This document shows positions 26,384 through 34,815 of a DNA stretch of 64,000 nt, piece after piece. Source of the DNA: DP-19 sp036496285 (GTDB lineage: Bacteria; Desulfobacterota; Binatia; UTPRO1); assembly GCA_036496285.1 (NCBI GenBank), contig DASXLI010000095.1:3993-67992 (forward strand), read 5' to 3'. How positions within the stretch are numbered: position 1 is the first letter of the stretch; every line of letters starts with the position of its first letter. The notes under the pieces were generated by a model, which was not told the origin of the DNA, ran no database searches, and worked only from the letters and a program-made list of their open reading frames with translations. The position numbers and the translations under genes were made by a program.

Positions 26384-27118
26384 TCACCACGACTCCACCC
26401 ACGGCCGCACGTCGATCTCGTGCGACCAGGCGCTGCGCCGCTGCGCGTGCAGGGTCCAGTAGTTCTCGGCGATGGCGTCGGGATCGAGGAGGCCGTCGGC
26501 TCCCTTCGCCTCCTTCAAGCCGGGCAGGAACGTGTTGATCCGGTCGCCGTCGATCGCGCCGTCGACGACGACGTGCGCGACGTGGATGCCCTGCGGACCG
26601 AACTCGCGGGCGGCCGACTGGGCGAGCGCGCGTAGCGCGGCCTTGGCCGCGGCGAACGCCCCGAAGTTCGCCCGCCCGCGCAGCGAAGCCGAGGCACCGG
26701 TGAAGAGCAGCGTGCCACGCTGGCGCGGCAGCATCGCGCCGAGCGCCGCTTGCGCGAAGAGGAGCCCGCCGAGGGCGTTGACGCGCCACATCTCCTCGAA
26801 GAAGGCCGGGTCGATGTCGAGGAACGGGCTCGGCCAGTTGCCGCCCGCATTGAAGATCGCCGCCTCGAGCGGCGCGTCGGCGCGATCGGCCGCCGCCACG
26901 GTCGCGCGCACGCGCTCGGCGTCGGTCACGTCGCCGACGACGGCCTCGGCCGCGAACCCGGCCGTCCGCAGCTCACCGAGCGCCGCGTCGAGCTTCTCGG
27001 GCGTCCGGCCCATGATGGTGACGTGGAAGCCCTCGCGGGCGAAGCGGCGTGCAATCGCCGCGCCGAGGCCGCGCGGCGGGCCAACACCGACGACAATCGC
27101 CGAACGCGCTGCTGCCAT
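26384..27118 (-). CDS. SDR-family protein with the catalytic Tyr replaced by Phe
   Basis: 244 residues. Rossmann dinucleotide-binding loop GVGPPRGLG (11-19) and strand-2 Arg (MGRTPEKL) are present, and NNAG is replaced by NAGG (90-93). The expected YxxxK reads FAAAK (Phe155, Lys159), so the general base tyrosine is missing; a serine lies in FTGASAS (139-145). I recall similar Y-to-F proteins in other bacteria, with the same QGIHVAHVVVDG context, so this may be a subfamily trait rather than decay. Oxidoreductase activity is therefore uncertain. It is monocistronic and converges on the membrane-protein gene. Confidence 0.75.
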   Translation of the reverse strand: MAAARSAIVVGVGPPRGLGAAIARRFAREGFHVTIMGRTPEKLDAALGELRTAGFAAEAVVGDVTDAERVRATVAAADRADAPLEAAIFNAGGNWPSPFLDIDPAFFEEMWRVNALGGLLFAQAALGAMLPRQRGTLLFTGASASLRGRANFGAFAAAKAALRALAQSAAREFGPQGIHVAHVVVDGAIDGDRINTFLPGLKEAKGADGLLDPDAIAENYWTLHAQRRSAWSHEIDVRPWVESW

Positions 27119-27232
27119 GTCACACCTCCGTGCACCGCAGCCTCGCGGCGCGACGGCGGACTCCTCGCATCGGCGCGGAGGTCAGTCAATCGACCGCGCC
27201 GAGCGCCGCACGCGCGGCTCACGGCGCGACGC

Positions 27233-29185
27233 TCACGGCACGTTCAGCCGCCGCTCCGCGTCCTCGATGATGCCGCGCACACGCTCGTTGCCCGGGTCGC
27301 GGCGCAGGACGTCGCGCCATTCCACCAGCGCCTCGCTCGGGTGCCCGGAGGACCAGTAGGCGACGCCGAGGTTGATCTGGATCAGCGCGATGCCGGGCTC
27401 GATCGTGAGCGCGCGCTTGAAGGCCTCCGCCGCGTCCGCCGTCTCGCCGATCGCGAGCAGGAAGTCGCCGTAGGCGCTGTCGCGGCGCAACGCCGCGACC
27501 GGGATGCTGACGCGCCGCCAGAAGGCGCTCGGCACCGACGGCGGCGCCCGGTGGGCGCGAAGATCCGCGAACGCGAGACCGGCGCGCTCGCGCATGGCCC
27601 GGTGCGCGTCGTCCGTCGGCAGATAGATGGACGCCGTCTCGTCCCAGTACACGAGCACCCACCCGTGCCCCGCGCGCAGGTAGCGCGCGAGCGGATGGCG
27701 GTTCGACCAGACGTGGTAGAGGATCGCGTAGTCGGGTGCGTAGCGTTGCACGACCGTCGGCCACATGTTCGGGTTGTCGAGCGCCGCGAAGTAGAAGCGG
27801 AAGAAGTCCTCCGGGTAGACCTCCAGCCGCCCGTCGACGAAGACCCGCTCCTGCGGAAAGCGCCGCCATCCGAGATAGCCGCCGATTGCGAGGTCGTTGA
27901 ACGGACGGCCCGTGATGCCGGCGTCGCGCGCGAACTGCTCGGCCGCGAGCGGGAAGTGCAGCGGCGACACCCCGAGGCCGACCTCGCGCTCGACGTCGAG
28001 CGCACGCGCGAAGCGGTTGGTCGCGACGAAGGCGATGAGGAGGACGAGGCCCACGACGACGGCGCCGGCGCCGAGCGTCGGCAGGAGCATGCCGCGCGGC
28101 GGTGCCCCGGGGGCGGCGTCATCGGCCTGCCGGCGCCGCGTGCCGCCGGCGCCCGCCGCGGCCGCGGCGCGGCCGCCCAGCAGCGGGCCGAGGTTGGCCG
28201 CGACCACCGGCACGGCGATCCAGGCGAAGAGCGCAACGTTGCGGAGTGCCTGCGTCGAGAGCCAGCCGAACGCCGCGGCCGCGAGCAGGCGCCCGAGGTG
28301 CCAGCGGCGCACGCTCACGACGAACGACAGCGCCGTGAGCACGAGCATCGTGGCCCAGGTGTAGGCGAGCGGCACCGCGTATCCCGACGCGAACGGCCCG
28401 CGGAACTCGCCGATGCGCCCCGAGAAGAGCGAGCTGCCGGTCACGCGCGGCAGCAGCTCGATCGGGAACATGACGCCCTGCCAGCCGTACGGATTCAGGA
28501 AGCAGACCACGCAGGCCGCGACGAGGACGAGCGTGAGCCGCCGCCACTCCGCCGGCCGGAGCCTGTACACCGCGCGCCAGCTGCGCGGCACGGGAAGGAA
28601 CGCCGCCGTCGCACCCGCCCAGTAGCAGCCGATCACCGCGAGGCCGACGGCGAAGATGCCCTGCGAGTTCGTCCAGACGACCTGCAGCGGAATCAGCCAG
28701 AAGATCGCGGTGCCGTTCCCCGGATAGCCGTCGAGCAGGTAGAGGTAGGTGGCGAGCAGCACGAACGACAGCATCTCCGGCCGCGGCACGAAGCGCGCGC
28801 TCGCGATCACGAGCGCGACCGTGATCAGGAGCGCGACGAGCGCGTCCGGCGCGAAGCGCCGCGCGCCGAGGTACAGGATGCCGACCGTCACGAGCAGCAA
28901 CAGCGCCGTCAGCGCGATGCAGCCGTTCGGACCGGCCAGCCGCCACGCACCGTAGAGCAGCAGCTGGAAGAGCCAGTGCAGGTCGATCCAGGGGTAGTCG
29001 GGCGCCGTGTAGGCGAACGTGTTGGTGGTCGGCCAGCGCCACGTCGCCGCCATCAGCCGGCCCGCGTTCAGATGGTACCAGACGTCGAAGTCGTCGATCG
29101 GCCGCAGAGCGAACACCACGGCAAGGAAACCGGTGAGGGCGACCGCCGCCGCGGACAGCCGTCGCGCGGCAGCAGTCGGCACCAT
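27233..29185 (-). CDS. Polytopic membrane protein with C-terminal TPR (GT-C-like)
   Basis: 650 residues. About ten to twelve membrane helices fill the first 400 residues, with an early acidic loop (RPIDDFDVWYHLNAGRL) like that of GT-C glycosyltransferases and oligosaccharyltransferase-type proteins. A soluble domain follows (GYLGWRRFPQERVFVDGR), and then a TPR pair near the C-terminus (AYGDFLLAIGETADAAEAFKRAL and ALIQINLGVAYWSSGH). Glycosyl transfer is an inference from the fold-like pattern; no donor motif is proven. It begins 4 nt after the lpxO stop, so the two are co-transcribed. Confidence 0.65.
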   Translation of the reverse strand: MVPTAAARRLSAAAVALTGFLAVVFALRPIDDFDVWYHLNAGRLMAATWRWPTTNTFAYTAPDYPWIDLHWLFQLLLYGAWRLAGPNGCIALTALLLLVTVGILYLGARRFAPDALVALLITVALVIASARFVPRPEMLSFVLLATYLYLLDGYPGNGTAIFWLIPLQVVWTNSQGIFAVGLAVIGCYWAGATAAFLPVPRSWRAVYRLRPAEWRRLTLVLVAACVVCFLNPYGWQGVMFPIELLPRVTGSSLFSGRIGEFRGPFASGYAVPLAYTWATMLVLTALSFVVSVRRWHLGRLLAAAAFGWLSTQALRNVALFAWIAVPVVAANLGPLLGGRAAAAAGAGGTRRRQADDAAPGAPPRGMLLPTLGAGAVVVGLVLLIAFVATNRFARALDVEREVGLGVSPLHFPLAAEQFARDAGITGRPFNDLAIGGYLGWRRFPQERVFVDGRLEVYPEDFFRFYFAALDNPNMWPTVVQRYAPDYAILYHVWSNRHPLARYLRAGHGWVLVYWDETASIYLPTDDAHRAMRERAGLAFADLRAHRAPPSVPSAFWRRVSIPVAALRRDSAYGDFLLAIGETADAAEAFKRALTIEPGIALIQINLGVAYWSSGHPSEALVEWRDVLRRDPGNERVRGIIEDAERRLNVP

Positions 29186-29189
29186 GCCG

Positions 29190-30125
29190 TCAGCGAAGCG
29201 CGTGGTAGCCGCCGAAGACCGCCAGCCAGACGACGAGGAGGATGAGCGCGTACTTGATCGCGTAGTACGCGTTCCGGTTGCGCTTCTTGAAGCGCCGGAA
29301 CGGCGTCCGCATGCCGTAGACGTGGCCGAAGACCCGGTTCGCGAACCCGAGCTCCTCGCCGTCGACGTTGATCGATGCCGTCATCCCGACGATGTGGCGG
29401 ATGACGAAACGGTTCAGGGCGCGCATCACCGGCGTTCGCAGCGGACGCTCGACGTCGCAGAAGAGGATGATGCGCGTCTCGTCCGTCAGGTTCTCGAAGC
29501 AATGGACGTAGGTCTCGTCGAACACCAGGTCCTGGCCGTCGCGCCAGGAGTACGGGTGGCCGTCGACGAAGATGCGGCACTCGTCGCGGTTCGGCGTGAT
29601 CAGGCCGAGGTGATAGCGCAGCGACCCAGCGAACGGATCGCGATGCTCGCCGACTTTGCTCTGCGGGCCGATCAACGCGAACATCGCGCCGTGCACGGTC
29701 GGGATCGACTCGACCAATTCGACCGTGCGCGGGCAGAGCGCCTTGGCCGACGGCAGCGGCTCGCCGTACCATTTCAGATAGAAGCGCTTCCAGCCCTTGC
29801 GGAAGAAGCTGTTGAAGCCAAGGTCGTCATAGCGCTCCGACGCGCGGATGTGGCCCGCCTCGAAGAGCCGCACCGCCTCGGCGCGGATCTCGCGCCAGTG
29901 TTCGCGCAGAGGCGCGACGGCCGGAAACGTCGACGCATCGAGGATCGGCGCCGTCGGCACCCGCGAGAAGAGATAGACGAGCACGTTGTACGGCGCGAGG
30001 AACGTCGAGTGGTCGGTGATCTGCCGGCGGAAGCTCAGCCGCACGCGCCCGCGGAAGTGCACATAGAGGGCGGACGCGAGGAAGGCGGCAAAGCCCGCGA
30101 TCCGGATAAAGTCAAGCGCGCTCAT
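29190..30125 (-). CDS. lpxO: Aspartyl/asparaginyl beta-hydroxylase family, LpxO-like lipid A hydroxylase
   Basis: 311 residues, the length of Salmonella LpxO. An N-terminal membrane helix (about 4-23) and a C-terminal hydrophobic segment (about 288-308) flank the Fe(II)/2-oxoglutarate dioxygenase core. Iron ligands are His161 and Asp163 in GEHRDP and His208 in YVHCFEN; the 2-oxoglutarate-binding Arg is probably Arg218 in DETRII. LpxO adds a 2-hydroxyl to the myristate of lipid A on the cytoplasmic side of the inner membrane. The downstream polytopic protein may act in the same envelope process. Confidence 0.85.
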   Translation of the reverse strand: MSALDFIRIAGFAAFLASALYVHFRGRVRLSFRRQITDHSTFLAPYNVLVYLFSRVPTAPILDASTFPAVAPLREHWREIRAEAVRLFEAGHIRASERYDDLGFNSFFRKGWKRFYLKWYGEPLPSAKALCPRTVELVESIPTVHGAMFALIGPQSKVGEHRDPFAGSLRYHLGLITPNRDECRIFVDGHPYSWRDGQDLVFDETYVHCFENLTDETRIILFCDVERPLRTPVMRALNRFVIRHIVGMTASINVDGEELGFANRVFGHVYGMRTPFRRFKKRNRNAYYAIKYALILLVVWLAVFGGYHALR

Positions 30126-30182
30126 CGACGTCCAGATATTCGACGGGACGCGCGCTCGGCAAGGGCGGGCACGATCACGGCG

Positions 30183-31388
30183 TCAGCGGACCTCGGCCTC
30201 GAGATACGGCGCCGACATCGGCGTCGTGTACGGCCACGGCTGGGCCTCGGTCGCGGCGACGAGCGCGCGCACGAAGGCGTCCTGGCGCGCGCGCGCCTCG
30301 GGTACCGCCACCCCGTGGTTGAGGACCGCGAACATGACGACGCCCTGGCGCGGCGTGCGGAGCGCGCCAGCGAGGGCCGAGGCCCCGACCGAGCCGAACG
30401 TACCGGTCTTGCCGACGATCAGGCCGCGCAGCTCCGGCACGCGCTGCTCGAGCGTGCCGGGGTCGATGCCGGAGACCGGCAGCACGGCCGTGAGATCCCT
30501 GCCGTCGCGCGCGAGATCGCTCGCCAGCGCTCCGAGGAGCGCCACTGCCGCACGCGGGCTGATCCGGTTCGTCGTCCCGGCGCCGGCACCGTTCTCGATG
30601 ACGATCTCCGTGCGCAGCTCCGGCGCCACGCGCGCCCGCGCCCGCTCCTCGACGACGCGCGGGCCGCCGATCGCGTCCGCGGCGAGGTGGAAGACGTTGT
30701 TCGAGTAGCCGTTCAGCGCCTTCACCACGTGGAGGAGCGGCGGCGAGCGGTAGCTGACGAGGTCCACCGCCGCGCCCTCGGCCGGAATCACCTCGCGGCG
30801 GAACGCCAGCGGCGCGATGTCGTAGGGTCCGCCCGAGGGCGCCGTGGCGACCGCGAGCGCCGTCCGTGCCGGCGCGCCGCCTGCGCCGCGCAGCACGCCC
30901 TCGAGCCGCGCTCCCGCGGGATCGGGCTCCCAGTCGAAGAGGAGCGGGCCGTGGACGACGAGGCGCCCCGCCACCGCGCGGACGCCGCGCGCGCGCAGCC
31001 GGTCGAGCAGGAGGAGCGCCCCCTCGTCGACGAGCAGGGGGTCACCGCTCGCCTCGATCACGAGATTCCCCCGTAGCACGCCGTCGCGCAACGGGCCCGT
31101 CCCGCGGACGATCGTCTCGAAGCGATGCGACGGACCGAACCGCTCAAGCAGCGCGAGCGTCGTCGCGACCTTGGTGACCGACGCGGGGTGGACGGCGAGA
31201 TCCGCCGCCTGCGACACCAGCACCGTGCCATCGCCGGCGATCGCGTAGACCCCCTGCCCGGCGCCGACCGTCTCCGCCAGCGTCTGGAGCGGCGGCGTGC
31301 CTGCGGCGGTGGCGCGCAGGCCGACGGCCCACACCACAGTGGCGAAGATCGCGCGCCAGCACACGCGCTTCCATCTTGTCGGGCTCAT
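30183..31388 (-). CDS. dacB: D-alanyl-D-alanine carboxypeptidase/endopeptidase (PBP4, peptidase S13)
   Basis: 401 residues, somewhat shorter than typical PBP4. A signal-type helix (about 12-28) sends it to the periplasm. Catalytic motifs: SVTK at 70-73, SNN in GYSNNVFH and KTG in VGKTGTFG. The enzyme trims or cleaves peptidoglycan cross-links. Start set at ATG 31388, since the residues added by the 31508 start are low-quality. It lies 57 nt upstream of lpxO on the same strand, in a run of envelope genes. Confidence 0.85.
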   Translation of the reverse strand: MSPTRWKRVCWRAIFATVVWAVGLRATAAGTPPLQTLAETVGAGQGVYAIAGDGTVLVSQAADLAVHPASVTKVATTLALLERFGPSHRFETIVRGTGPLRDGVLRGNLVIEASGDPLLVDEGALLLLDRLRARGVRAVAGRLVVHGPLLFDWEPDPAGARLEGVLRGAGGAPARTALAVATAPSGGPYDIAPLAFRREVIPAEGAAVDLVSYRSPPLLHVVKALNGYSNNVFHLAADAIGGPRVVEERARARVAPELRTEIVIENGAGAGTTNRISPRAAVALLGALASDLARDGRDLTAVLPVSGIDPGTLEQRVPELRGLIVGKTGTFGSVGASALAGALRTPRQGVVMFAVLNHGVAVPEARARQDAFVRALVAATEAQPWPYTTPMSAPYLEAEVR

Positions 31389-31554
31389 CGGGGGCGATTC
31401 TGCGGACGCGGGGCGCGGCGTCAACGGCCGGCCGGGTTGGAGATCGAGCGCTATGTCGCCCGCCTGGAGGCTCGCCCGGCCCTGCAGAAAGCTGCGCAGT
31501 GACCGCAAGAACTACGGCCGTCGTGCAGCGCTGCTCGGTCTGGCGCCGCCGCGG

Positions 31555-32727
31555 TCAGATGCGCAGGAAGAGGCGCCTGCGGTAGAGCTCGGTCGTCGGC
31601 ACCATCCACACCAGGAGATAGGCGACCGCGAAGAGGAGCGAGCCGGTGAGCGCTCCCGCCCAGGGCTCGAACAGCCGCTCATAGAGGAAGAGGCGCAGCG
31701 ACTCGCAGGTGTCGCCCGCACCCACCTGGCAGAGCTCCATCAGGCGAGCGACCATCGTCGAAAGCAGGTAGACCGCGAGCGCGTTGGCGCCGAGCATCAC
31801 GAAGGGACGCGCGACGCGCCGCCAGCCGCGCCGGTCGACGAGCCAGTAGCAGGCGGCCAGCACGACGAGGCCGAGACCGCCCGCCAGCAGCGCGAAGGAG
31901 CTCGTCCAGAGCTGCTTGTTGATGGGGAACCACCGGTCGGCGATCTCCCCGGCCGCCGCCAGCGCAATGCCGGCGACGAGGAGCCCGAGCGTCTTCCGCC
32001 GGCCGTCGATCGGGGTGCGCAGCCACCGTCCGGCGAGCATGCCGATGAGCGTCGTCGCGATCGCCGGCAGCGTGCTGAGCAGGCCCTCGGGGTCGAAGCT
32101 CTCGCGATAGAGATGCCCGTGGAAGAGCCAGTCGTCCAGCCAGCCCACCAGGTTGGCGTGCGGTTCGAGGGCGCCGGCGCCGAGGCCGGGGACCGGCACG
32201 AGCGTCATGGCGAGCCAGTAGCCGACCAGGAGGACGACGACGGCGAGCGCTTGTGCCGCGGCGCCGGCCGTGAGGAACAGCACGCCACCTGCGAGAGAGC
32301 AGAGGGCGATGCGCTGCAGCACGCCGAAGAGCCGCAACGTCGAGAGCGGTGCGTACTCGGGGAAACCGTTCAGCAGGACGCCGAGCGCGAAGAGCAGGAG
32401 CGCGCGGCGGACGAGCGCCATGGCGAGCGGCCGTCCCGCCGCCCCCTGCCCCACCCGGCGCGAGAGCGACAGATCGATCGAGACACCGACGATCAGGAGG
32501 AACGACGGGAAGACCAGGTCCGCGAGCGTGCAGCCGTTCCAGGTGGAGTGCGCGAGCAACGGGTAGCCCTCGGTCCAGCTCCCCGGGTTGTTCACCAGGA
32601 TCATCCCGGCGACGGTCAGCCCCCGCATCGCGTCCAGCGACTCGAGACGGTCGGGGGTCCCGATCGCCTGGCGCGCGGTACGTGCCGGCCGATTCCTCTC
32701 GGGCGACATGTCGCGCAGCAACTGCAA
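31555..32727 (-). CDS. HGSNAT/DUF5009-type membrane acyltransferase
   Basis: 390 residues. It opens with the family hallmark RLESLDAMRGLTVAGMILVNNPG and WNGCTLADLVFPSFLLIVG (about 27-80), followed by ten or so membrane helices. A loop with PEGLLSTLPAIATTLIGMLAG is also typical. Human HGSNAT uses acetyl-CoA to acetylate heparan glucosamine across the lysosomal membrane. Bacterial members (DUF1624/DUF5009) are thought to modify cell-wall or exported sugars. ATG 32709 is an alternative start. The next gene on the strand is dacB. Confidence 0.8.
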   Translation of the reverse strand: MQLLRDMSPERNRPARTARQAIGTPDRLESLDAMRGLTVAGMILVNNPGSWTEGYPLLAHSTWNGCTLADLVFPSFLLIVGVSIDLSLSRRVGQGAAGRPLAMALVRRALLLFALGVLLNGFPEYAPLSTLRLFGVLQRIALCSLAGGVLFLTAGAAAQALAVVVLLVGYWLAMTLVPVPGLGAGALEPHANLVGWLDDWLFHGHLYRESFDPEGLLSTLPAIATTLIGMLAGRWLRTPIDGRRKTLGLLVAGIALAAAGEIADRWFPINKQLWTSSFALLAGGLGLVVLAACYWLVDRRGWRRVARPFVMLGANALAVYLLSTMVARLMELCQVGAGDTCESLRLFLYERLFEPWAGALTGSLLFAVAYLLVWMVPTTELYRRRLFLRI

Positions 32728-32885
32728 AACCGGTACCGACCACGCATCCGCCCTGGCACGAGCAGGATCGCCCGTTTTCGTATCGTCGTTTGATCGAGTC
32801 GGTGCGGGTTGCCCGCGCGAGCGGCAGCCGTGCCCGTTCCATGAGCGAATGGCGCGGGCCGTCCGTACTACGATAGAGCACTTCC

Positions 32886-34271
32886 GTGGACTCGGCCGGC
32901 GGAACCCGGATCCCTCCGCTCGACGTGGCGCAGCGTCTCCATGAGCTCGAGACGCTGTACGAGAGCCTCCGCACGATCAGCTCCACCCTCGACCTCGGCG
33001 ACCTGGTGCGGAAGGTGCTCGACGCCATCCGCTCGGTCACCGACGCGCAGGCGCTGTCACTCCTCCTCTACGACGCCGAGCGCGAGGAGCTCGTCTTCGC
33101 GGCGAGCGAGATGCTCTCGACCGAGACGCTCGCCGGCGGCCGTCGATCCGACCTTCCGCCCCAGGGGAACCCGCTCAGCGTACGCCTGCAGAGCGCCGCC
33201 GGTGAGGTCGGGCTCGTCGAGCTCTCCGACCGCATCGACCACCGCCCGTTCGACGACGCCGACCGCGAGCGCCTCGAGGCGATCGCGCCCACGCTTGCCG
33301 ATTCCCTGCACCCGGAGACGATCGCGCACGACGCCGCAGCCCTCGAGGCCGCGTTCGCGCGCATCGCGGTGGCCGTCCCGAGCGTGGCCGCCACGCTCGT
33401 CCTGCGCGACGACGAGGGACGGGAGCTCGCCTTCACCTCCTCGCACATCATCCACGCGGGCGGCGTCGACGGCGTGCGGCTGCGGCTCGACCAGGGCATC
33501 GCCGGCTGGGTGGCGCGCCACCGCGAGGCGGTGTGCCTCGAGAACGCCTCCACCGATCCACGCCACGACCCGACCTTGGCGCGCAAGACGGGCTTCGTGC
33601 CGCGCTCGATGATCTGCGTGCCGCTCGTCCACCAGGATACCCTTCTCGGGGTGCTCCAGGTGATCAACAAGCGCGGCGGGGCGTCGTTCACCGGCGACGA
33701 GATGCGTCTCGTGCAGACGCTCGGCGCACAGGCCGCCAGCGCGATCGCCCATGCCCAGCTCTACCGCCAGGTGCAGATCGCCTCGCTCACCGACGACCTG
33801 ACCGGGCTCGGCAACACGCGGCGCTTCAACGCCGAGCTGCCGGCGATCCTGGCACGCGGCGGCGAGGTGTCGCTGCTCGTGCTCGATCTCGACGAGCTGA
33901 AGGGCATCGTCGACCGCCACGGCCACCTGGTCGGGAGCCGGGCGATCGCGACGGTCGGCCGGTTGATTGCCGGGTGTCTCCGGCCAGGCGACAGCGCCGC
34001 GCGCTTCGGCGGCGACGAGTTCGTCGTCGTGCTGCCGTCCACGCCGGCCGGGGCGGCGGCCGGCGTCGCGGAGGCGATCCGCGACGCGGTCGCGCGTTGC
34101 GCCCGTCCGGACGGCATGGACGTCGACATCAGCGCCCTCACCGCGAGCATCGGGGTCGCGACCTACCCGATCCACGCGACCAGCCCCGATCGGCTCTTCC
34201 GCGTGGCCGATCGCGCCATGTACCGGATCAAGAACGGCGGCAAGAACGGTGTCGCCGTCGCGCCCGCCTGA
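32886..34271 (+). CDS. GAF-domain diguanylate cyclase
   Basis: 461 residues. A short coiled-coil-like leader, two GAF-type domains (about 20-150 and 155-300; the second is clearer, with FVPRSMICVPLVHQDTLLGVLQVINK) and a GGDEF domain (about 305-460). The active-site GGDEF at 375-379 is intact. The inhibitory I-site RPGD sits at 366-369, five residues before it, so product feedback is expected. It makes cyclic di-GMP in response to an unknown ligand. There is no membrane helix. GTG 32886 is the likely start. It is divergent from the acyltransferase. Confidence 0.9.
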   Translation: MDSAGGTRIPPLDVAQRLHELETLYESLRTISSTLDLGDLVRKVLDAIRSVTDAQALSLLLYDAEREELVFAASEMLSTETLAGGRRSDLPPQGNPLSVRLQSAAGEVGLVELSDRIDHRPFDDADRERLEAIAPTLADSLHPETIAHDAAALEAAFARIAVAVPSVAATLVLRDDEGRELAFTSSHIIHAGGVDGVRLRLDQGIAGWVARHREAVCLENASTDPRHDPTLARKTGFVPRSMICVPLVHQDTLLGVLQVINKRGGASFTGDEMRLVQTLGAQAASAIAHAQLYRQVQIASLTDDLTGLGNTRRFNAELPAILARGGEVSLLVLDLDELKGIVDRHGHLVGSRAIATVGRLIAGCLRPGDSAARFGGDEFVVVLPSTPAGAAAGVAEAIRDAVARCARPDGMDVDISALTASIGVATYPIHATSPDRLFRVADRAMYRIKNGGKNGVAVAPA

Positions 34272-34347
34272 CCGCGCGGCGAGCGGCTTCACATCGGTCG
34301 TCGCCCCCATCGCCCAACACCGCGCGCTCGGCTATGCTGCCGCGCGT

Positions 34348-34815
34348 ATGCCGCTGATGCGCCCGACGCTCGCTCGCTGCATGCTGGCCGTCCTTCTCGC
34401 GACGCTCGCCGCACCCGTGATCGCCCACGCGGCGCTCGGCGACGACCTGACGTCGGTCGAGGCCGACCGCGCGCACCTGCGCGGCGCCCTGCGCGTCACC
34501 TCGGCCGCACGCTACGCCGTGCACGAGATCGCCCTCGACTCCGGCGCCGTCGTCCGCGAGTACGTCGCACCCTCGGGCACGGTCTTCGCGGTCACGTGGT
34601 CGAGCGCATGGCCGCCGGATCTGCGCCAGCTCCTCGGCGGCTACTTCGAGCGCTTCTCGCGCGCCATGGCGGCGCGCGGCGTGGCACGGCGTCCGCCCTC
34701 GATCCGCGATGGCGCGCTCGTCGTCGAGTTCGGCGGGCGGCCGCGCGCCTTCGTCGGCCGCGCCTATCTCACCGATCAGATGCCGGCCGACGTCGGCGTC
34801 GGGACGCTCCGCTAG
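34348..34815 (+). CDS. DUF2844 family exported protein
   Basis: 155 residues. Signal peptide (about 1-27, ending AHA-AL), then the DUF2844 opening LGDDLTSVEADRAHLRGAL and the block EYVAPSGTVFAVTW near 75-90. The family is of unknown function and, in Burkholderia-like bacteria, is found beside DUF3443 proteins, exactly as here. The next gene starts within its stop (TAGTG). Confidence 0.82.
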   Translation: MPLMRPTLARCMLAVLLATLAAPVIAHAALGDDLTSVEADRAHLRGALRVTSAARYAVHEIALDSGAVVREYVAPSGTVFAVTWSSAWPPDLRQLLGGYFERFSRAMAARGVARRPPSIRDGALVVEFGGRPRAFVGRAYLTDQMPADVGVGTLR

